Shown here: piece after piece, positions 42,851 through 54,022 of the stretch
How positions within the stretch are numbered: position 1 is the stretch's first letter
How the letters are laid out: every line of letters starts with the position of its first letter
NCBI RefSeq assembly: GCF_902459465.1
Contig: NC_047066.1
Location: 2,232,001 to 2,296,000 of the forward strand
Origin: Asterias rubens
Taxonomy: Eukaryota; Echinodermata; Asteroidea; Forcipulatida; Asteriidae
Direction: 5' to 3'
Length of the DNA: 64,000 nt
Program-made: the position numbers and the translations under genes
The notes under the pieces: generated by a model
What the model was told of the DNA's origin: nothing
Database searches by the model: none
What the model saw: only the letters and a program-made list of their open reading frames with translations

Positions 42851-43497
42851 GTCATCAACCCGATTTTAATGTGCTCCGTTTAGATTGCCAGTTTGGTAAT
42901 TTGGCGGGTGCAACAGTACGTCTGTTGGAAGAGGGCGGGGGAACGCCAAAAAATGTAGGGAGTATTAGTAAAAAGGGCTGGACAAATAATACGGAAAGGG
43001 GAAGAAAAAAAGGGACTAATGACATTAGAAAGGGAAAAAATAAACTGGACAGAGAAAAATACACGAAACGGAGAACCACCTGACTGGCGAGACCCGCGGG
43101 GAACAGGACAAGTTATGGGACGGCAAAAAGTGCAAAGAACAATTCACGGACGGGATGATGGGAAGGAGGCACGGGTTAGATTTTGGACGGGGATAGGAGG
43201 TAGGGGCACAAAGTGGTACGTCTGTGGAACGGGGGACGGGGGAACGGCAAAAATAGAAATGACGGGGAAAATGAACAGGGCTGGGGTATAGGTAGGGATT
43301 GAACAAAATCAAAAGGGACTACCGTGATATGGGACATGGGACAGGAAAATATTCAACCCTTACTCTATGATTCAACTGAATGGGGGGGGGATTAAGCCCA
43401 TAAAACGGGAAAAACCCCACAAACGGGACCCGCGCGAAACTGGAAAATATGAGTTATGGGCAAACATTGGCAAGCAAAGAACACTGCAATGCAGGGG
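42851..43497. repeat. GGGAC-rich degenerate repeat region, left of LINE
   Basis: Purine-rich sequence with frequent ACGGGACGGG-like words. Parts such as GGCACGGGTTAGAT and CGAAACTGGAAAATATG reappear right of the LINE (48595 and 48789), suggesting the LINE landed in one repeat block. The ORFs here are by-products of base composition. Confidence 0.5.
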
Positions 43498-43845
<348 letters not shown>

Positions 43846-44362
43846 CCAAGATTTCAACAAACAGTACAAGATACAATATTACCGTACTAAAGAAATATAC
43901 AGATAGAAGAAACAACGAATGTAAACTTATGACATCTTGAACAATTGTAAACCAATGATTGAATGAGACAGAGCACTGGCAATCAAGCAAGACAATTATA
44001 AAAACAGACAGGACAAGCCCATTCTAAGATGGCCACTCCATGATTAATAAAAGTGAACCTAACCACTGTGACTCGAAAGCCTATCAATCCAATCTTAAAA
44101 TAGGAATAGAATCTTTAACAAACATTTAAAAACAGTAAAGATAAACTTTGGAAAATATAATAAATATTAAGAGCAAAATAAATATGTATACATGTATGTT
44201 AAGAAAAACCTATTTATATGTAGCAAGATTATTTGGAAGTGCACATTTGAGTTTAAAAAAGCTGACCTAAAAACAATGAACAAATGAGGAAATAAAAATA
44301 TAGAAATTAAGAAAAGGGTTAATCTTTATCAACAGATAAATTAAAAACAATTTGGAAAAACT

Positions 44363-44951
44363 CTACAGGTTCTGGAAGTGCTGACACAGGTATCTTTTAA
44401 AACAATTGTATGAATCGAGGGTGAGGGAGTTGCAGATATTTGTTGGCAGACCGCTCCAAACACGAGGGAAAGAATGAACTGAAGTGTTTTTTAGGCTGAG
44501 GGTTCTAGCATACAAATGGTTGAATACGAGTGTATCGGTGTGCCGGGTATTGACAGAGGTATTCAAGTTGATGATGTGACAATTAATTAAACCAAATAAA
44601 CAACTAGTGGTGAATTGCACAATGAGTCTTTGTCGTCTGGATTCAAGCGTTTGCCAGTTTAGAGTTTTGAGTCTGTCCTCGTACGACATTAATTGCACCT
44701 CGTTGTTGCCTAAGGAACATCCTCGTAGCTCTCCTTTGGACACGTTCAAGTTTTGCTGAAAGTGTTGTAGTATATGGGCACCATGCAGGCAGCCCACACT
44801 CAAGAATAGGTAATACAAGGGATCTGTAAAGGGACATTAATGCAGTTTGGGATGTTCCACCTGCCGTATGCCAGATGAAACCTAGAGTCCTATTTGCCTT
44901 GGAGACAACACTGTTGACATGGTCAGACCAAGTGAGGTTATGATTGATCAC
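44363..44951 (-). pseudogene. LINE RT thumb and C-terminal domain (frameshifted)
   Basis: Two overlapping frames. 44643-44951 holds the RT thumb (HNLTWSDHVNSVVSKANRTLG, split by frames). 44363-44818 holds SYEDRLKTLNWQTLESRR and the tail VWSGLPTNICNSLTLDSYN common to CR1/L2-type LINEs. The frameshift between them lies near 44650-44700. Confidence 0.75.
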
Positions 44952-45019
44952 GACTCCAAGGTATTTGTAGGTGGCAGTTATTTTGAGGGAGGATCCATGA
45001 ATAGAGTACTCTGGAAGGG

Positions 45020-45922
45020 CTAGTGTTTTGTAGATCTGGTCATATGCATAATCATAGACTTATTGGTGTTTATTTTCATCCCATTGGCCACACTCCACAA
45101 GTCGATGGCATCAAGGTCAGCTTGCAAGGAAAGTTCATCTGCAGGGGATTTGATAGGTCTATAGATGAGGGTGTCATCAGCAAAGAGCAAACACTTGGAA
45201 TTGAGGGAATGGGAGATGTCACTGATGAATAAGTTAAACAGGAGGGGACCGAGTACACTTCCCTGAGGGACTCCAGACGATAAAGCTCCCTGGTACATAA
45301 CCCGCTTGAACCGGCCAGTCAAAAATGCTTTCAGCCAATACCAAGTTTGACCACGGATGTTAAAGTTCTCTGCCAGTTTGTTAAGGATTGTGTGATGATG
45401 CATAACATCAAATGCCTTGCTAAAGTCCAGGAAAGCAATGTCTATGCGAGGTGGACGGGGTTTGTCCATGATTGTAGCCCAGTCATAAATAGCATTTGTG
45501 AGCTGGGTGACGCAGGATTTATGTGCTGTAAATCCATGTGGTTCATCATTACCAAGACAGTTTGAAGAAATATGTTCATTGATATTGTTAGCGACTGCTC
45601 TTTCAAGGATTTTGCAGACAATGGAGGTTAAAGCAATTGGACGATAGTTTTTGATGTCGGTTAGGTTGGCAGATTTAAACACAGGGGTGATATTAGATAA
45701 TTTCTAGTCCAAGGGTAGGGAGCCGTGTAAGAGCGACAAATTCATCACACGTAATAGCGGTGGGGCGATGGAGGAGGCAGTTGAACGCAAAACTGTTGGT
45801 GAAATCCCATCAGGCCCAGGTGCCTTGAGAGGGTTGAGATTTTGCAGCGACTTTGTCAGCCATCCGAGTTCAATTTGAATTGGCGGTAGTTCAGGAATCG
45901 GTAAGGTACAGGATGGAGGCAT
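45020..45922 (-). pseudogene. LINE reverse transcriptase, palm (nonsense mutation)
   Basis: One frame with a TAG at 45704-45706. Upstream part: NPLKAPGPDGISP. Downstream part: NYRPIALTS, SGVPQGSVLGPLLFN, and catalytic FADD near 45180 (LLFADDTLIY). These are RT blocks in the right order. The stop falls where a tryptophan is usual, so a single base change probably caused it. Confidence 0.85.
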
Positions 45923-45938
45923 TGATGGGCAAGATCCT

Positions 45939-46496
45939 AACTAAAACACTGCAATACCAGATTATGTACTTTCGGGGATAGAGCTTTTTCCGCCATTGCC
46001 CCAAACTTGTGGAACCAGCTGAATTTGTGTCTCAAGGAAACAGCAAGTATTGATGTTTTTAAATCCGGGCTAAACACCCATTTCTTTCGAAAGGCATTTT
46101 TATAACTGTATATTGTTCAAGTAGTTGTTGTGGTTTTTATTATCATTTAAGGTCTCTTGTAGCACTTATTTTCCATTCTGTAATTAATTATCGTTTCCCT
46201 GGAGTTTTAGTGAATGTCTCTTTTTACAATTTTATTTGGTCACAGCTGGTCTGTTTGTACAATCTCTTTGCAGTTTTAAATTGTGCCTACTCCTATTGTG
46301 TATTTTATATTTTTCCATTGCATATTGTTAATTTCTTTAATTGCTTGTCATTGTTCGCTTGATTTTGAACTTATTTTTATATCTTGTTGTTTTTGCTGAT
46401 TATCTAAATTTTTAATGTTTCTCTGTATTAGCGCCATGGAGCATTGTTTTCGATGGATATGGCGCTATATAAATTTTTACTATTATTATTATTATT
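45939..46496 (+). mobile_element. 5'-truncated LINE inserted into the larger LINE
   Basis: Plus strand. The first ~150 bp encode a LINE RT C-terminus in frame (FGDRAFSAIAPNLWNQLN, DVFKSGLNTHFFRKAFL, stop near 46105). Then come ~330 bp of 3' UTR and a short (ATT)n tail. ATCCT flanks it on both sides (45934-45938 and 46497-46501), consistent with a target duplication. Removing the insert rejoins the host LINE reading frame. Confidence 0.8.
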
Positions 46497-47475
46497 ATCC
46501 TGGAGGAGAATGAACTGAAGTAAAAAATTCGTTGAATGCCTGAGCGATGGCACTAGGCTTGTGAAGAAGTTGGTCAGCATGCTGAAAGGTTGGTGGACAT
46601 TTAGATTTTCGCTGGTCTCTGACAAAACACCAAAAGCTGTGCTTGTTGTCTTTTTTTGCAAAAAGACCGTTGACATACTTCCAGTAGGCTGATTTTGTTG
46701 AATATTTCACTTTATTGCGTATTTGTTTGTAATGGAGCCGGAGTGTTTGGCTTTTGAGAACAGTTTGTGCTTGAGGTGAATCAGCTTTTTCAGTTCATGG
46801 GTTATCCATGGAGAGGCTTTATTACGACAGCGCTGTTTAGTTGGTATGCTGTCACGAATGGCAGCATGCAGGATATCCAGAAAGCCTTCCCATGATGCAT
46901 TGGGATCAGCATCATCCATGAAGGCCGACCATGGTGCAAGGTGTAGAAGAGTTTCCAAATGAGTCATGTCAGCTTTCCTGTATTGAAGATATGATCGGAT
47001 GACTGCTGGTGGTGGAGGGGCTTTGTGTGCACTGAATGTAAAGTGTACAGCATGGTGGTCACTGCTGACTGGATTTGCAAAGGACTCCACTTGGGCAAAC
47101 TTTTCTGGCCGATTTGTAAATAATGAGGTCAATTGTGGACCCTGATGAGGACGAGTTGTTTGAAGGTCGCGTTACATCGTTAACTATCTGTGTGAGTTCT
47201 AGAGAGTTAGCGATTTCTTGAAGATGCGCAGTAGATGCAGAATCATTCTGCCAATTTATATTGAAATCTCCAAGTAGAATAACACCTTCGTAGTTATGAA
47301 GATGAGGTTGAACTGAATCACATGCATTCTGCAGCTTGTCAAAAAATGCGATGTCTGAGTTAGGAGGTCTGTAGAGAAGACCAACCAGCCATTTGGAAAT
47401 CTTAAAAGGACACCCAAGTAAGTTCAATGTCCATAGAGTCAAACTGATCAAGGTGGACTGGTTGTAATTGATCAT
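46428..47475 (-). pseudogene. LINE APE endonuclease C-terminal half and linker (frameshifted)
   Basis: Pieces in successive frames: LLYRPPNSD and ILLGDFNINW (47059-47475), then SSDHHAVHFTFSAHK (46707-47132), then SAYWKYVNGLFAKK up to the inserted LINE. LGDFN and SDHH are catalytic endonuclease motifs. Frameshifts lie near 47410-47480, 47100 and 46700. Confidence 0.75.
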
Positions 47476-47481
47476 TGACTG

Positions 47482-48552
47482 TTAAATAATGCCACCGCCT
47501 CGACTGTCTCGATCACGCCGAATACTTGTGTAACCGGATATGCAAGAAGAAATTGTGTCAGTGTGACTGGGTGACATCCATGTCTCAGTGACAAACACAA
47601 TGTCCATGGGGTTGAGTGCCAAGAACGATCGAAAATCTTGTTGTTTACTGCTTAAACTGCGGGCGTTAAACAGCAATCCAGAAATTGTCTTAGGAGAAAC
47701 ATCTTTGTGTTCATGTTGGTTGGAATATGCAGTGTCAGAAGATTCAAGTTGGTCAGTGGTGTGATTTTCAAAGACACTAAGGAATGAAGCATCACTACAA
47801 GAAGCAAATGGTAAAGATGCAGCTAAAGTACATCCAGGGCAAATCCAGTCAATGGTGCTTGTAATGAGTAATGTGTACTGAGTAACAGTCATGTCAGGAA
47901 TACATTTCTGATGCCAGTATAAATTGCAGTCCTCAAAAAGAAGAGATCTTTGATTACACTTAACGGGACGACTGCATTTACCACAGGGATCTTTAACAGG
48001 TCCAGGATTTACTTCTATATCTCCACAGACATTAAGATTGATGTTAAATGTAGCTGTGGAGTTAGGATAGTAGTTGACTTGAGCTTTGCCAAACTTACTG
48101 CGTCTGTGGGATCCATATATTGGTTTAATGTTCAGCCATATTTGATGCACACCAACATAGAGCTTGGTGCAGTGCACAGGGAGTTGAGATGAACAATGGC
48201 TGGCAGGATTTTGACAATGGCTGGCAGAATGCTGACAATGGCTGGCAGGATACTGGTAGTGGCTCAGGCTGGCAGGATGTTGGCAATGGCTGGCAGGACA
48301 ATGGGGTCGGTCAGGGGTGCACTTAATGATGCTACTGGCTTGCAAGACTACTTGAAGATGAAGGATTTTTGTTGGAAAAACACTCCAGATGTTACTTTTC
48401 TCAGCAGTCAATCTTTGAGAAAAGTATCCAGTATGATCAGCAACCACTAATCTAACATAAGTTGAGGAATTTACACTACTTTGAGGATCATAGACAGCAA
48501 TATTTGTGAAAAAGTTGAGAGCCAAGCAAAAAGCTTGTAGCCTAACAGCCAT
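47482..48552 (-). CDS. LINE N-terminal region with 2A-like peptide, PHD finger and APE start
   Basis: 356 codons from ATG in good context (CAAGATGGC). Residues 85-120 are PASHCQ-type repeats encoded by a 21-bp minisatellite. GDIEVNPGP at 177-185 fits the 2A ribosome-skipping motif D-x-E-x-N-P-G-P, which would release the first 184 residues as a separate peptide. C190-C241 forms a PHD-like zinc finger (CGKC, YWHQKC, WICPGC). The APE endonuclease starts at ~290 (LLFNARSLSSK, DIVFVTETW) and is cut by a stop at 47482. 2A peptides at LINE N-termini are known from sea urchin, amphioxus and molluscs. Confidence 0.8.
   Translation of the reverse strand: MAVRLQAFCLALNFFTNIAVYDPQSSVNSSTYVRLVVADHTGYFSQRLTAEKSNIWSVFPTKILHLQVVLQASSIIKCTPDRPHCPASHCQHPASLSHYQYPASHCQHSASHCQNPASHCSSQLPVHCTKLYVGVHQIWLNIKPIYGSHRRSKFGKAQVNYYPNSTATFNINLNVCGDIEVNPGPVKDPCGKCSRPVKCNQRSLLFEDCNLYWHQKCIPDMTVTQYTLLITSTIDWICPGCTLAASLPFASCSDASFLSVFENHTTDQLESSDTAYSNQHEHKDVSPKTISGLLFNARSLSSKQQDFRSFLALNPMDIVFVTETWMSPSHTDTISSCISGYTSIRRDRDSRGGGII
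48196..48300. repeat. 21-bp coding minisatellite in LINE
   Basis: Five units of TGACAATGGCTGGCAGGAT-type sequence, in frame with the LINE N-terminal ORF on the minus strand. Confidence 0.8.
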
Positions 48553-48983
48553 CTTGTAATGATGGGGATGGACGGGAGAGGCACGGAGGCGTGGGTTAGA
48601 TATGGGACGGGATAGGGAAGGGGGACACGGTGGGACAGAGGGTTGGGGAAAAAATGAACGAGGCTGGTGAGGGGGGAAAAAGCTAAGGGGTTTGAAAGCT
48701 ATACAGGACAGAAAATAATCGACTGAACTGGAACAAAATAAACGAAACGGGATATAAACGCTGGGACAGAACCACTATCGGGATCCGCTGGAAACTGGAA
48801 AATATGGATGGGATCGACAATGCCGAAACGGAAAAAAGATGGACAAGTGTACGATTTCACAAAGCACTAAGATTCGTCTTAACTTAGGATGGGCTGTTTG
48901 CCACAGTGATTTGTATTGTGACCCTGCCCAGCCACTTTAGCCCTCCCCTGTACACAACGCTACACTTTTTTACGTCGAGCTTT
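48553..48983. other. GGGAC-rich flank right of LINE, then unique sequence
   Basis: 48560-48840 shares words with 43150-43470 on the other side of the LINE. From 48850 the sequence is unremarkable. Confidence 0.45.
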
Positions 48984-49021
48984 CTAGCGGGGTTGCCGCG
49001 CCAAGCGCGGCATCCCGCTAG
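48984..49021. repeat. 38-bp GC-rich hairpin ending CTAG (Helitron-like 3' end?)
   Basis: CTAGCGGG, GT, TGCCGCGC, loop CAA, GCGCGGCA, T, CCCGCTAG. Helitron 3' ends have a GC-rich hairpin followed closely by CTRR; CTAG fits on either strand because the stem is symmetric. No Rep/helicase and no matching 5' end was found. Confidence 0.4.
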
Positions 49022-49300
49022 CCTCTATAAGTTCCAACAGTCCCATCGCCTAACATCAAAAAAATCCCCCAACCCGAGCCGCGCCGTGCTCACTCTGGTG
49101 AGCCCCTGACAGGAGCTAATCGAACGACCACACTCGCCCTCTCGTGGTGACGGCATGCACCTCAGGTCACCCCCAACCAAGTGACCCACTCCACAAGCAG
49201 GCACTGGGGGCTGACCCGGATGAGCCCCGTCAAAGCTATTCTCACGTACCGGGGCAGACCGTACCGGAGTCGGCCCAGGGAAGCTAAACGAACGCACCCA
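49022..49300. other. GC-rich unique stretch, function unknown
   Basis: Notably GC-richer than its surroundings. The 90-codon minus-strand frame (49025-49297) has no recognisable motif. No tRNA or rRNA signature. Confidence 0.4.
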
Positions 49301-50005
49301 TTATATCACAAAACATCGCATACAAATGATCGCATATTATTTTAAAAAATTATCAAAATTATATATATTAAAATCTATCGCATATTAAATTAAAAATTAT
49401 CGCATATAAAAAATATATTAACAAATTATCACATAGATAAAAAAAAAAATTGCAAATTATCGCACATATTATTATACACATATTGACTGGCAATACGTGA
49501 CTAGTGTACGTCTATCCCCCCCCCCCCCGAGGGACTTTGAGTGAGCAGAAGAGCGACCTATTTATAGGCCCCTCTTCTGGCCGGTCACTCACAGGCCCGA
49601 GGGGAAATAGACTCACACTAGTTATCGCGCGCGCGTGTTTTGCGGGAACTCCGAGCGGGCACTAGTCTTTAAAAATAGTGCCCGGTTACAGCGCCCTCTT
49701 TTGACTTGAACCGTGAACAGCAACTACAAAACTTCCTTTCTCTTCCAGAAACACATATTGACTGGCATAATTCGGTAACTAGTGACCAAAAAAGGGGCCT
49801 ATTTCGGCCTCGGGAAATAGGTCGCTCTTCTGCTCACTCAAAGTCCCTCGGGGAAGACGTACACTTGTTACGTATTGCCAGCCAATATGTGTATATTATT
49901 GCATATATATTACATTTATTGCATACATAAAACGAATATCGCACTTGTGTGACAATAATCGCATTATATGAGAAACATCGCACATACATTGTACATTATC
50001 GAATT
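49301..50005. repeat. A/T-rich TCGCATA degenerate array, split by a MITE
   Basis: Words such as ATCGCATAT and AATCGCA recur every ~20-40 bp on both sides (49310-49476 and 49892-50000) of the MITE at 49477-49891. Confidence 0.55.
49477..49891. mobile_element. TA-flanked palindromic MITE (415 bp)
   Basis: Inverted ends CACATATTGACTGGCAATACG and the complement of CACATATTGGCTGGCAATACG, with ~100-bp arms that include GAGGGACTTTGAGTGAGCAG and AAGAGCGACCTATTT. TA on both sides. Arms differ by a C-run (49517-49528) and small changes. No transposase. Confidence 0.75.
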
Positions 50006-50680
50006 ATTGCAACGTTTGACACGCCGTAGCCTCCGACCAACTTCTCCCTATTCCTAGGAGTGCAGTTCGGGAGAGAGCGAACCAGTGGCAGTGCCAGTAT
50101 TGTACTATTAGTTGCGTAAATTGTTGATTACGATTGTGTTGCTTTGATTTGAATAGCCTTTTTTATAATAGTTGTGACGAAGTGGCAGCTGGTAGAGCTT
50201 GGATGGCACAGCGTTCATGATCACGGAGATCAACGCTCTGAGTTGACCATTGTGGGGTTGACGAGTGTCATATCAGTTGAGCAGTCCAGCTAATTTGGAA
50301 ACTCGAATAGTGACACAGCAAAACAATCGGCGTGCTAGCGCGTGCATTTTGGTTACTAAAATTGGCTGGTACACGCCTGGATCGGTCCTCCGAGGAGTGC
50401 ACTCGGAAAGACAGGTTTGTTACAGGAATTGTGAAAGGGTTGTGAAAGGATTAGAGAAAGTGAGATGCCCAGAGGCAATTAAAGAGTTCTTAACTGTGTA
50501 GAGTCCCCTAATTTATGTTCTCCCGACCCCCAGTAGAGATATATCCAACTCTGCCCCGGAGAATCAGACAATCAGTAAACGATCCTGCATCCTTAGCCCG
50601 ACTGCTTGGACTTCTCCCCTAGACTCCCGGACTCGAATTAGTCTGGCGGGAAACCCGCCAAGCCACAATATCTCGCAACT
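50006..50680. other. No recognisable feature
   Basis: Mixed-composition unique DNA. The 78-codon plus frame at 50265 lacks an ATG and known motifs. Confidence 0.45.
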
Positions 50681-50797
50681 TCGACGACCAATTGAGCTAA
50701 AATTGTCACAGGTTTGTTATTTTATGCATATGTTGAGATACACCAAGTGAGAAGACTGGTCTTTGACAATTACCAATAGTGTCCAATGTCTTTAATA
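50681..50797 (+). repeat. Dispersed repeat, right half
   Basis: CACAGGTTTGTTATTTTATG, GAGATACACCAA, GGTCTTTGACAAT and AGTGTCCAATG match the right half of the complete copy at 63345-63737. Confidence 0.7.
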
Positions 50798-51220
50798 CTT
50801 AAAGAAAAACAATAACCCAAACTATGGAGGACCAAAAGTGGACAACACATTTCCCTAAAATCTGGTAGAGTAAATAAAACAGAATTAATTTTCAAATACA
50901 GTCCCTTTTCAAAATTTACAATTTCTGCCATTGGAAATTCTGTGTTCACATTCATCATAACACGGGTTGTTCACTTTCAGACCGCCGCGGCGGTAAGTGA
51001 ACGACGCAAAATATTTCAAAATGTCTAATAGCAGAACATTGGAAAGAATTTTTAATATGACCAATCCAAATTTCTACTAGCAGACAATTGGAACGAACTA
51101 TCCTGGAACCTAACACAGACCTCATGCAGATGACGTCATTTGAGTAGAAGGCTTGGCTAGAGGTACGTAAGGTTGCTCATTGGCCATTCCTGTGCGCTTT
51201 CCATTGTTTCAAGAGACACA

Positions 51221-51240
51221 ACCCCCCCCCCCCCCCCCCC
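51221..51240. repeat. Poly-C tract
   Basis: An uninterrupted run of ~20 C; no other feature around it. Confidence 0.9.
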
Positions 51241-51514
51241 ATTTCATTTCTTTGTAAAAGGTCGAAAACATTGGAAACTGAAAAAATTGTATCAAATTAT
51301 TCATTTTAATATTTCACTTGTTATTACAGGGAATACCTAATAAAGAAAAGTTTTTATTCTAAATACTAAAGAAGTTGAGTTTTCAAGGTTTCCTGTGCGC
51401 TTTCCATTGTGTACAGAGGAAGAGTCCTATATAGGGCTACCCCCACATATGCATAATATAACAAATCTGTGCAAATTTGGACTCTCAATTGGTTATTGAA
51501 GTTGAAAGAGAACA

Positions 51515-51755
51515 ATGAATAAAAAAAAACACCCTTGTTGCACAAATTTGTGTGCTTTCAAATGCCTAAAAAAGGCTTCAGGCATGAAGTCTGAAAATTA
51601 TCCCTTTCTCAAACACTATGTCACATGTACTTCAGAGTGAGCTGTTTCTCACAATGTTTTATACATGTGTGTACTAGCAAGAGCTCTCCGAAAGCGAATA
51701 TGCTAACAGTTATTTTTTGAGTTAATTACCAATAGTGTCCAATGCCTTTAATGGT
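51515..51755 (-). repeat. Dispersed repeat, left half (inverted)
   Basis: In reverse: AAGGCATTGGACACTATTGG, ACTGTTAGCAT and CATTGTGAGAAACAGCTC, matching the left half of 63345-63737. Confidence 0.7.
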
Positions 51756-52370
51756 AATATATGATTGGTAGAGCTGACGGTCTTGTGACGTATACAGTTT
51801 TCAGGTTTTGTGTCATCAACCAATGAACATGAAATAAAAACCTGTGAAAAAAGGCAGGATCCAATTCCATTGTTTGAACCAAGAGAAAATAGTACAAAAA
51901 TCAAGCTCAATTTTCAACATATAGGCCTGATAATACACAATGTCCTTAGTTATGGTTGTCACCACCAAAATCAGCTGTTTTGGTTTTCAGATGCAGTTTT
52001 CTCGAATATGACTCCATTTCAGGCTGAAATATTTCACAGAAAAAAACTAGTACAAACTTAACAATCACAAAGCTCCAGACTAAAATCAAACAATATTTGT
52101 ATTTATCCTTACCATTACCAATTTCTGTATAATACCTGTAAAATATGTGTGCTAAATGAAAATAAGTTAGGACAGTAATTAATGTGCGTCTTGTAAACAC
52201 AAAGGCTACTTTTGATTCCTATTGTTTATAAAATTTATTAGCAATAAATTCATACATTAATTAATTTGTTATTGGTATTTTTTCCAATAGACCCCACTTT
52301 CACCAAGGTGAAACATGGTTATACAATGGTCAACCCCGAGTTACAACTTGTTTCATTTCAATCTAATAAT
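51756..52370. other. No recognisable feature
   Basis: A/T-rich intergenic DNA between a dispersed repeat and a SINE candidate. Confidence 0.45.
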
Positions 52371-52384
52371 ATATAATAATAATA

Positions 52385-52560
52385 ATATTAATAATATTAA
52401 TAATAACTAGTTCTTATATAGCGCATTTTACTTCACACTAACTGTCTTACTTCACACTAGCTGCCGTTATAACAAACGGTTACAAACGCTTTTCAAAAAC
52501 CAACTCGACCAATCCAGGGCAACGTGTTCCTTTAACCACTCGGCCATGACATCCTATATT
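52385..52560 (-). mobile_element. Possible tRNA-derived SINE
   Basis: On the minus strand it begins GATGTCATGGCCGAGTGGTT, which fits a tRNA-Leu/Ser 5' end with A-box TGGCCGAGTGG. A loose B-box-like GGTCGAGTT follows ~45 bp later. An (AAT)-rich tract (52367-52408) sits at the other end. No proper tRNA cloverleaf. Confidence 0.4.
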
Positions 52561-53400
52561 TTACATTCCTCCATACACCAACCACGATATCATTGCAGGC
52601 TGTCATATCATAGCTCATCTATGCCTCAAAAACACAGTGGGTATTAAATCAAATCAAATGTCAGATGTCGCACTAACAGCTACAAGACAAGCATTATTCC
52701 ATACCTGGTTAACCTCATCAACAAACAATAGCTTGTTTTATTCCTCTTGTCAGGAAATCAACTTATCAACATATTCAATAGCTTGTTTTTTTGGTTGTCC
52801 TTGTTTTTGTTTTTAAAATGTTTTTGATATGCAATGCTTTCCCAATATGGTTAGGGACTGTTCTGTGGTTGTTATGTTTTTTGTGTGCAATTCTGGGTCT
52901 TTTGCCCTGTTATTTGTGGGGTCTTGTGTCCTTTGTGCATTTAAACGTTCCTGCTTTTATTGTTTTAACTACCTTTTTATTGTATAAACTGCCAAATCGT
53001 ACATTTAAGGCCACAATTCAGTTTTTTTTTAAATAATAAAATGGTCAACAGTAGGAGGGTCAACTGTGAGTACTATTTATGAAATCACCACATTGCAGGC
53101 TGGCATAGCACACCCATCATTCAAAACCATGTGGATGTTATTGAATGGTCAACCAGTAGGAGGGTTGACTGTGTGTACTTTGTAGATGAATTCACCATGA
53201 ATTGCAAGCTGGCTTGGCACATCCATCATTCAAATCCAAGTTATTGAATGGTCAAACAGTAAGATGGTTGACCATGTACTGTGTAGACTCATTCACCACA
53301 TGATAACATATGAACATGTAAATGCAGCTTGACATAGTTTGTTCATCATCATAACCTCAGAAGGTGATAATGAATGGTCAGACAGTAGGACATACATGTA
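52561..53400. repeat. Degenerate ~110-bp tandem repeats downstream of ORAI
   Basis: GAATGGTCAACCAGTAGGAGG-type starts at about 53037, 53144, 53246 and 53368 with ATTGCAAGCTGGC in between; weaker copies begin near 52570. The 52791-53036 frame is T-rich noise. Confidence 0.55.
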
Positions 53401-53408
53401 CGTAAGAG

Positions 53409-53414
53409 TTTATT
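53409..53414 (-). terminator. ORAI: Poly(A) signal of ORAI
   Basis: AATAAA on the minus strand, 87 bases after the ORAI stop codon. Confidence 0.6.
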
Positions 53415-53500
53415 TGAAAAAGCCCAACATCCTTACATTTACTACAACCAAAAATAAAAGATGACTATTCGTTATAAATAAACAATTTGGGTGTTTCCTC

Positions 53501-54022
53501 TCAAACATGTTGAATCACATGCGACTCTCTGCCCTCTTGGTCAGGTGTGGACTTGCTCCCGCCATTATCAAGTTCAACCGCCATACTCTCGAGTTCCTCA
53601 AGTCCTCTGGTGGAGCGTTCATACTTATGTGCCACCAAGTTGCGATAGAAATTGACGGCGAAGACGCATAAAATAATGAGAACTGGAATGGCAATCGCAG
53701 TGGATGCAATGGCTGCATACCTATACATGTGGAACTTGACCCAGCTCAATAAGATGATGTCAAGAAGGAAAAACACAATGCCAAAGATGGTGGAGAAGGC
53801 CCATGCCATCTCGATGTAGCAGTGGAGGCTGTCGTGTGGCGATTCATGCACAGCATTCACATTGTGAACGTTGCTGACGGCTTCAATGTTTGGCAAGATG
53901 CACGTGCTGATTAATAATGCGAACATGTGAACCACAACTAGTAGAGTGGTACATACGCTGAAAGCAACCATCAGGCCGGTTGGAATTTCATCTTGGTCCA
54001 GCTGAATTTCCACCAAGGCAAC
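53501..54022 (-). CDS. ORAI: ORAI calcium release-activated channel, last exon
   Basis: Encodes most of an Orai subunit, the plasma-membrane pore opened by STIM when ER calcium is low. The exon starts after a TTTTTTTTTTCCAG acceptor (53% pyrimidine run, intron side 54023-54041) in phase 0. It carries the end of TM1 with the pore glutamate ([10 protein letters not shown]; human E106), TM2 ([17 protein letters not shown]), the invariant [18 protein letters not shown]3 with the E190 equivalent ([12 protein letters not shown]), TM4 ([19 protein letters not shown], proline kept) and a cytosolic C-terminus ([12 protein letters not shown]) that in Orai binds STIM. The TM3-TM4 loop is shorter than in human ORAI1. 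Stop TGA 53501-53503. Paired with the exon at 54907-55098. Confidence 0.95.
   Translation of the reverse strand, partial: VALVEIQLDQDEIPTGLMVAFSVCTTLLVVVHMFALLISTCILPNIEAVSNVHNVNAVHESPHDSLHCYIEMAWAFSTIFGIVFFLLDIILLSWVKFHMYRYAAIASTAIAIPVLIILCVFAVNFYRNLVAHKYERSTRGLEELESMAVELDNGGSKSTPDQEGRESHVIQHV

Noticed and set aside
42855-43312. Overlapping frames in GGGAC-rich DNA
   Set aside because: Biased base composition removes stops; no homology or start context.
49025-49297. 90-codon minus-strand frame in a GC-rich patch
   Set aside because: No motif or codon pattern of a real protein; GC-rich sequence has few stops.
52540-52562. Functional tRNA gene from the A-box match
   Set aside because: No cloverleaf, no anticodon arm and no proper B-box; at most a SINE head.
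52791-53036. 81-codon hydrophobic frame that looks like a membrane protein
   Set aside because: T-rich sequence gives Phe/Leu/Val by composition; no conserved motif, and it lies in 3' flank repeats.
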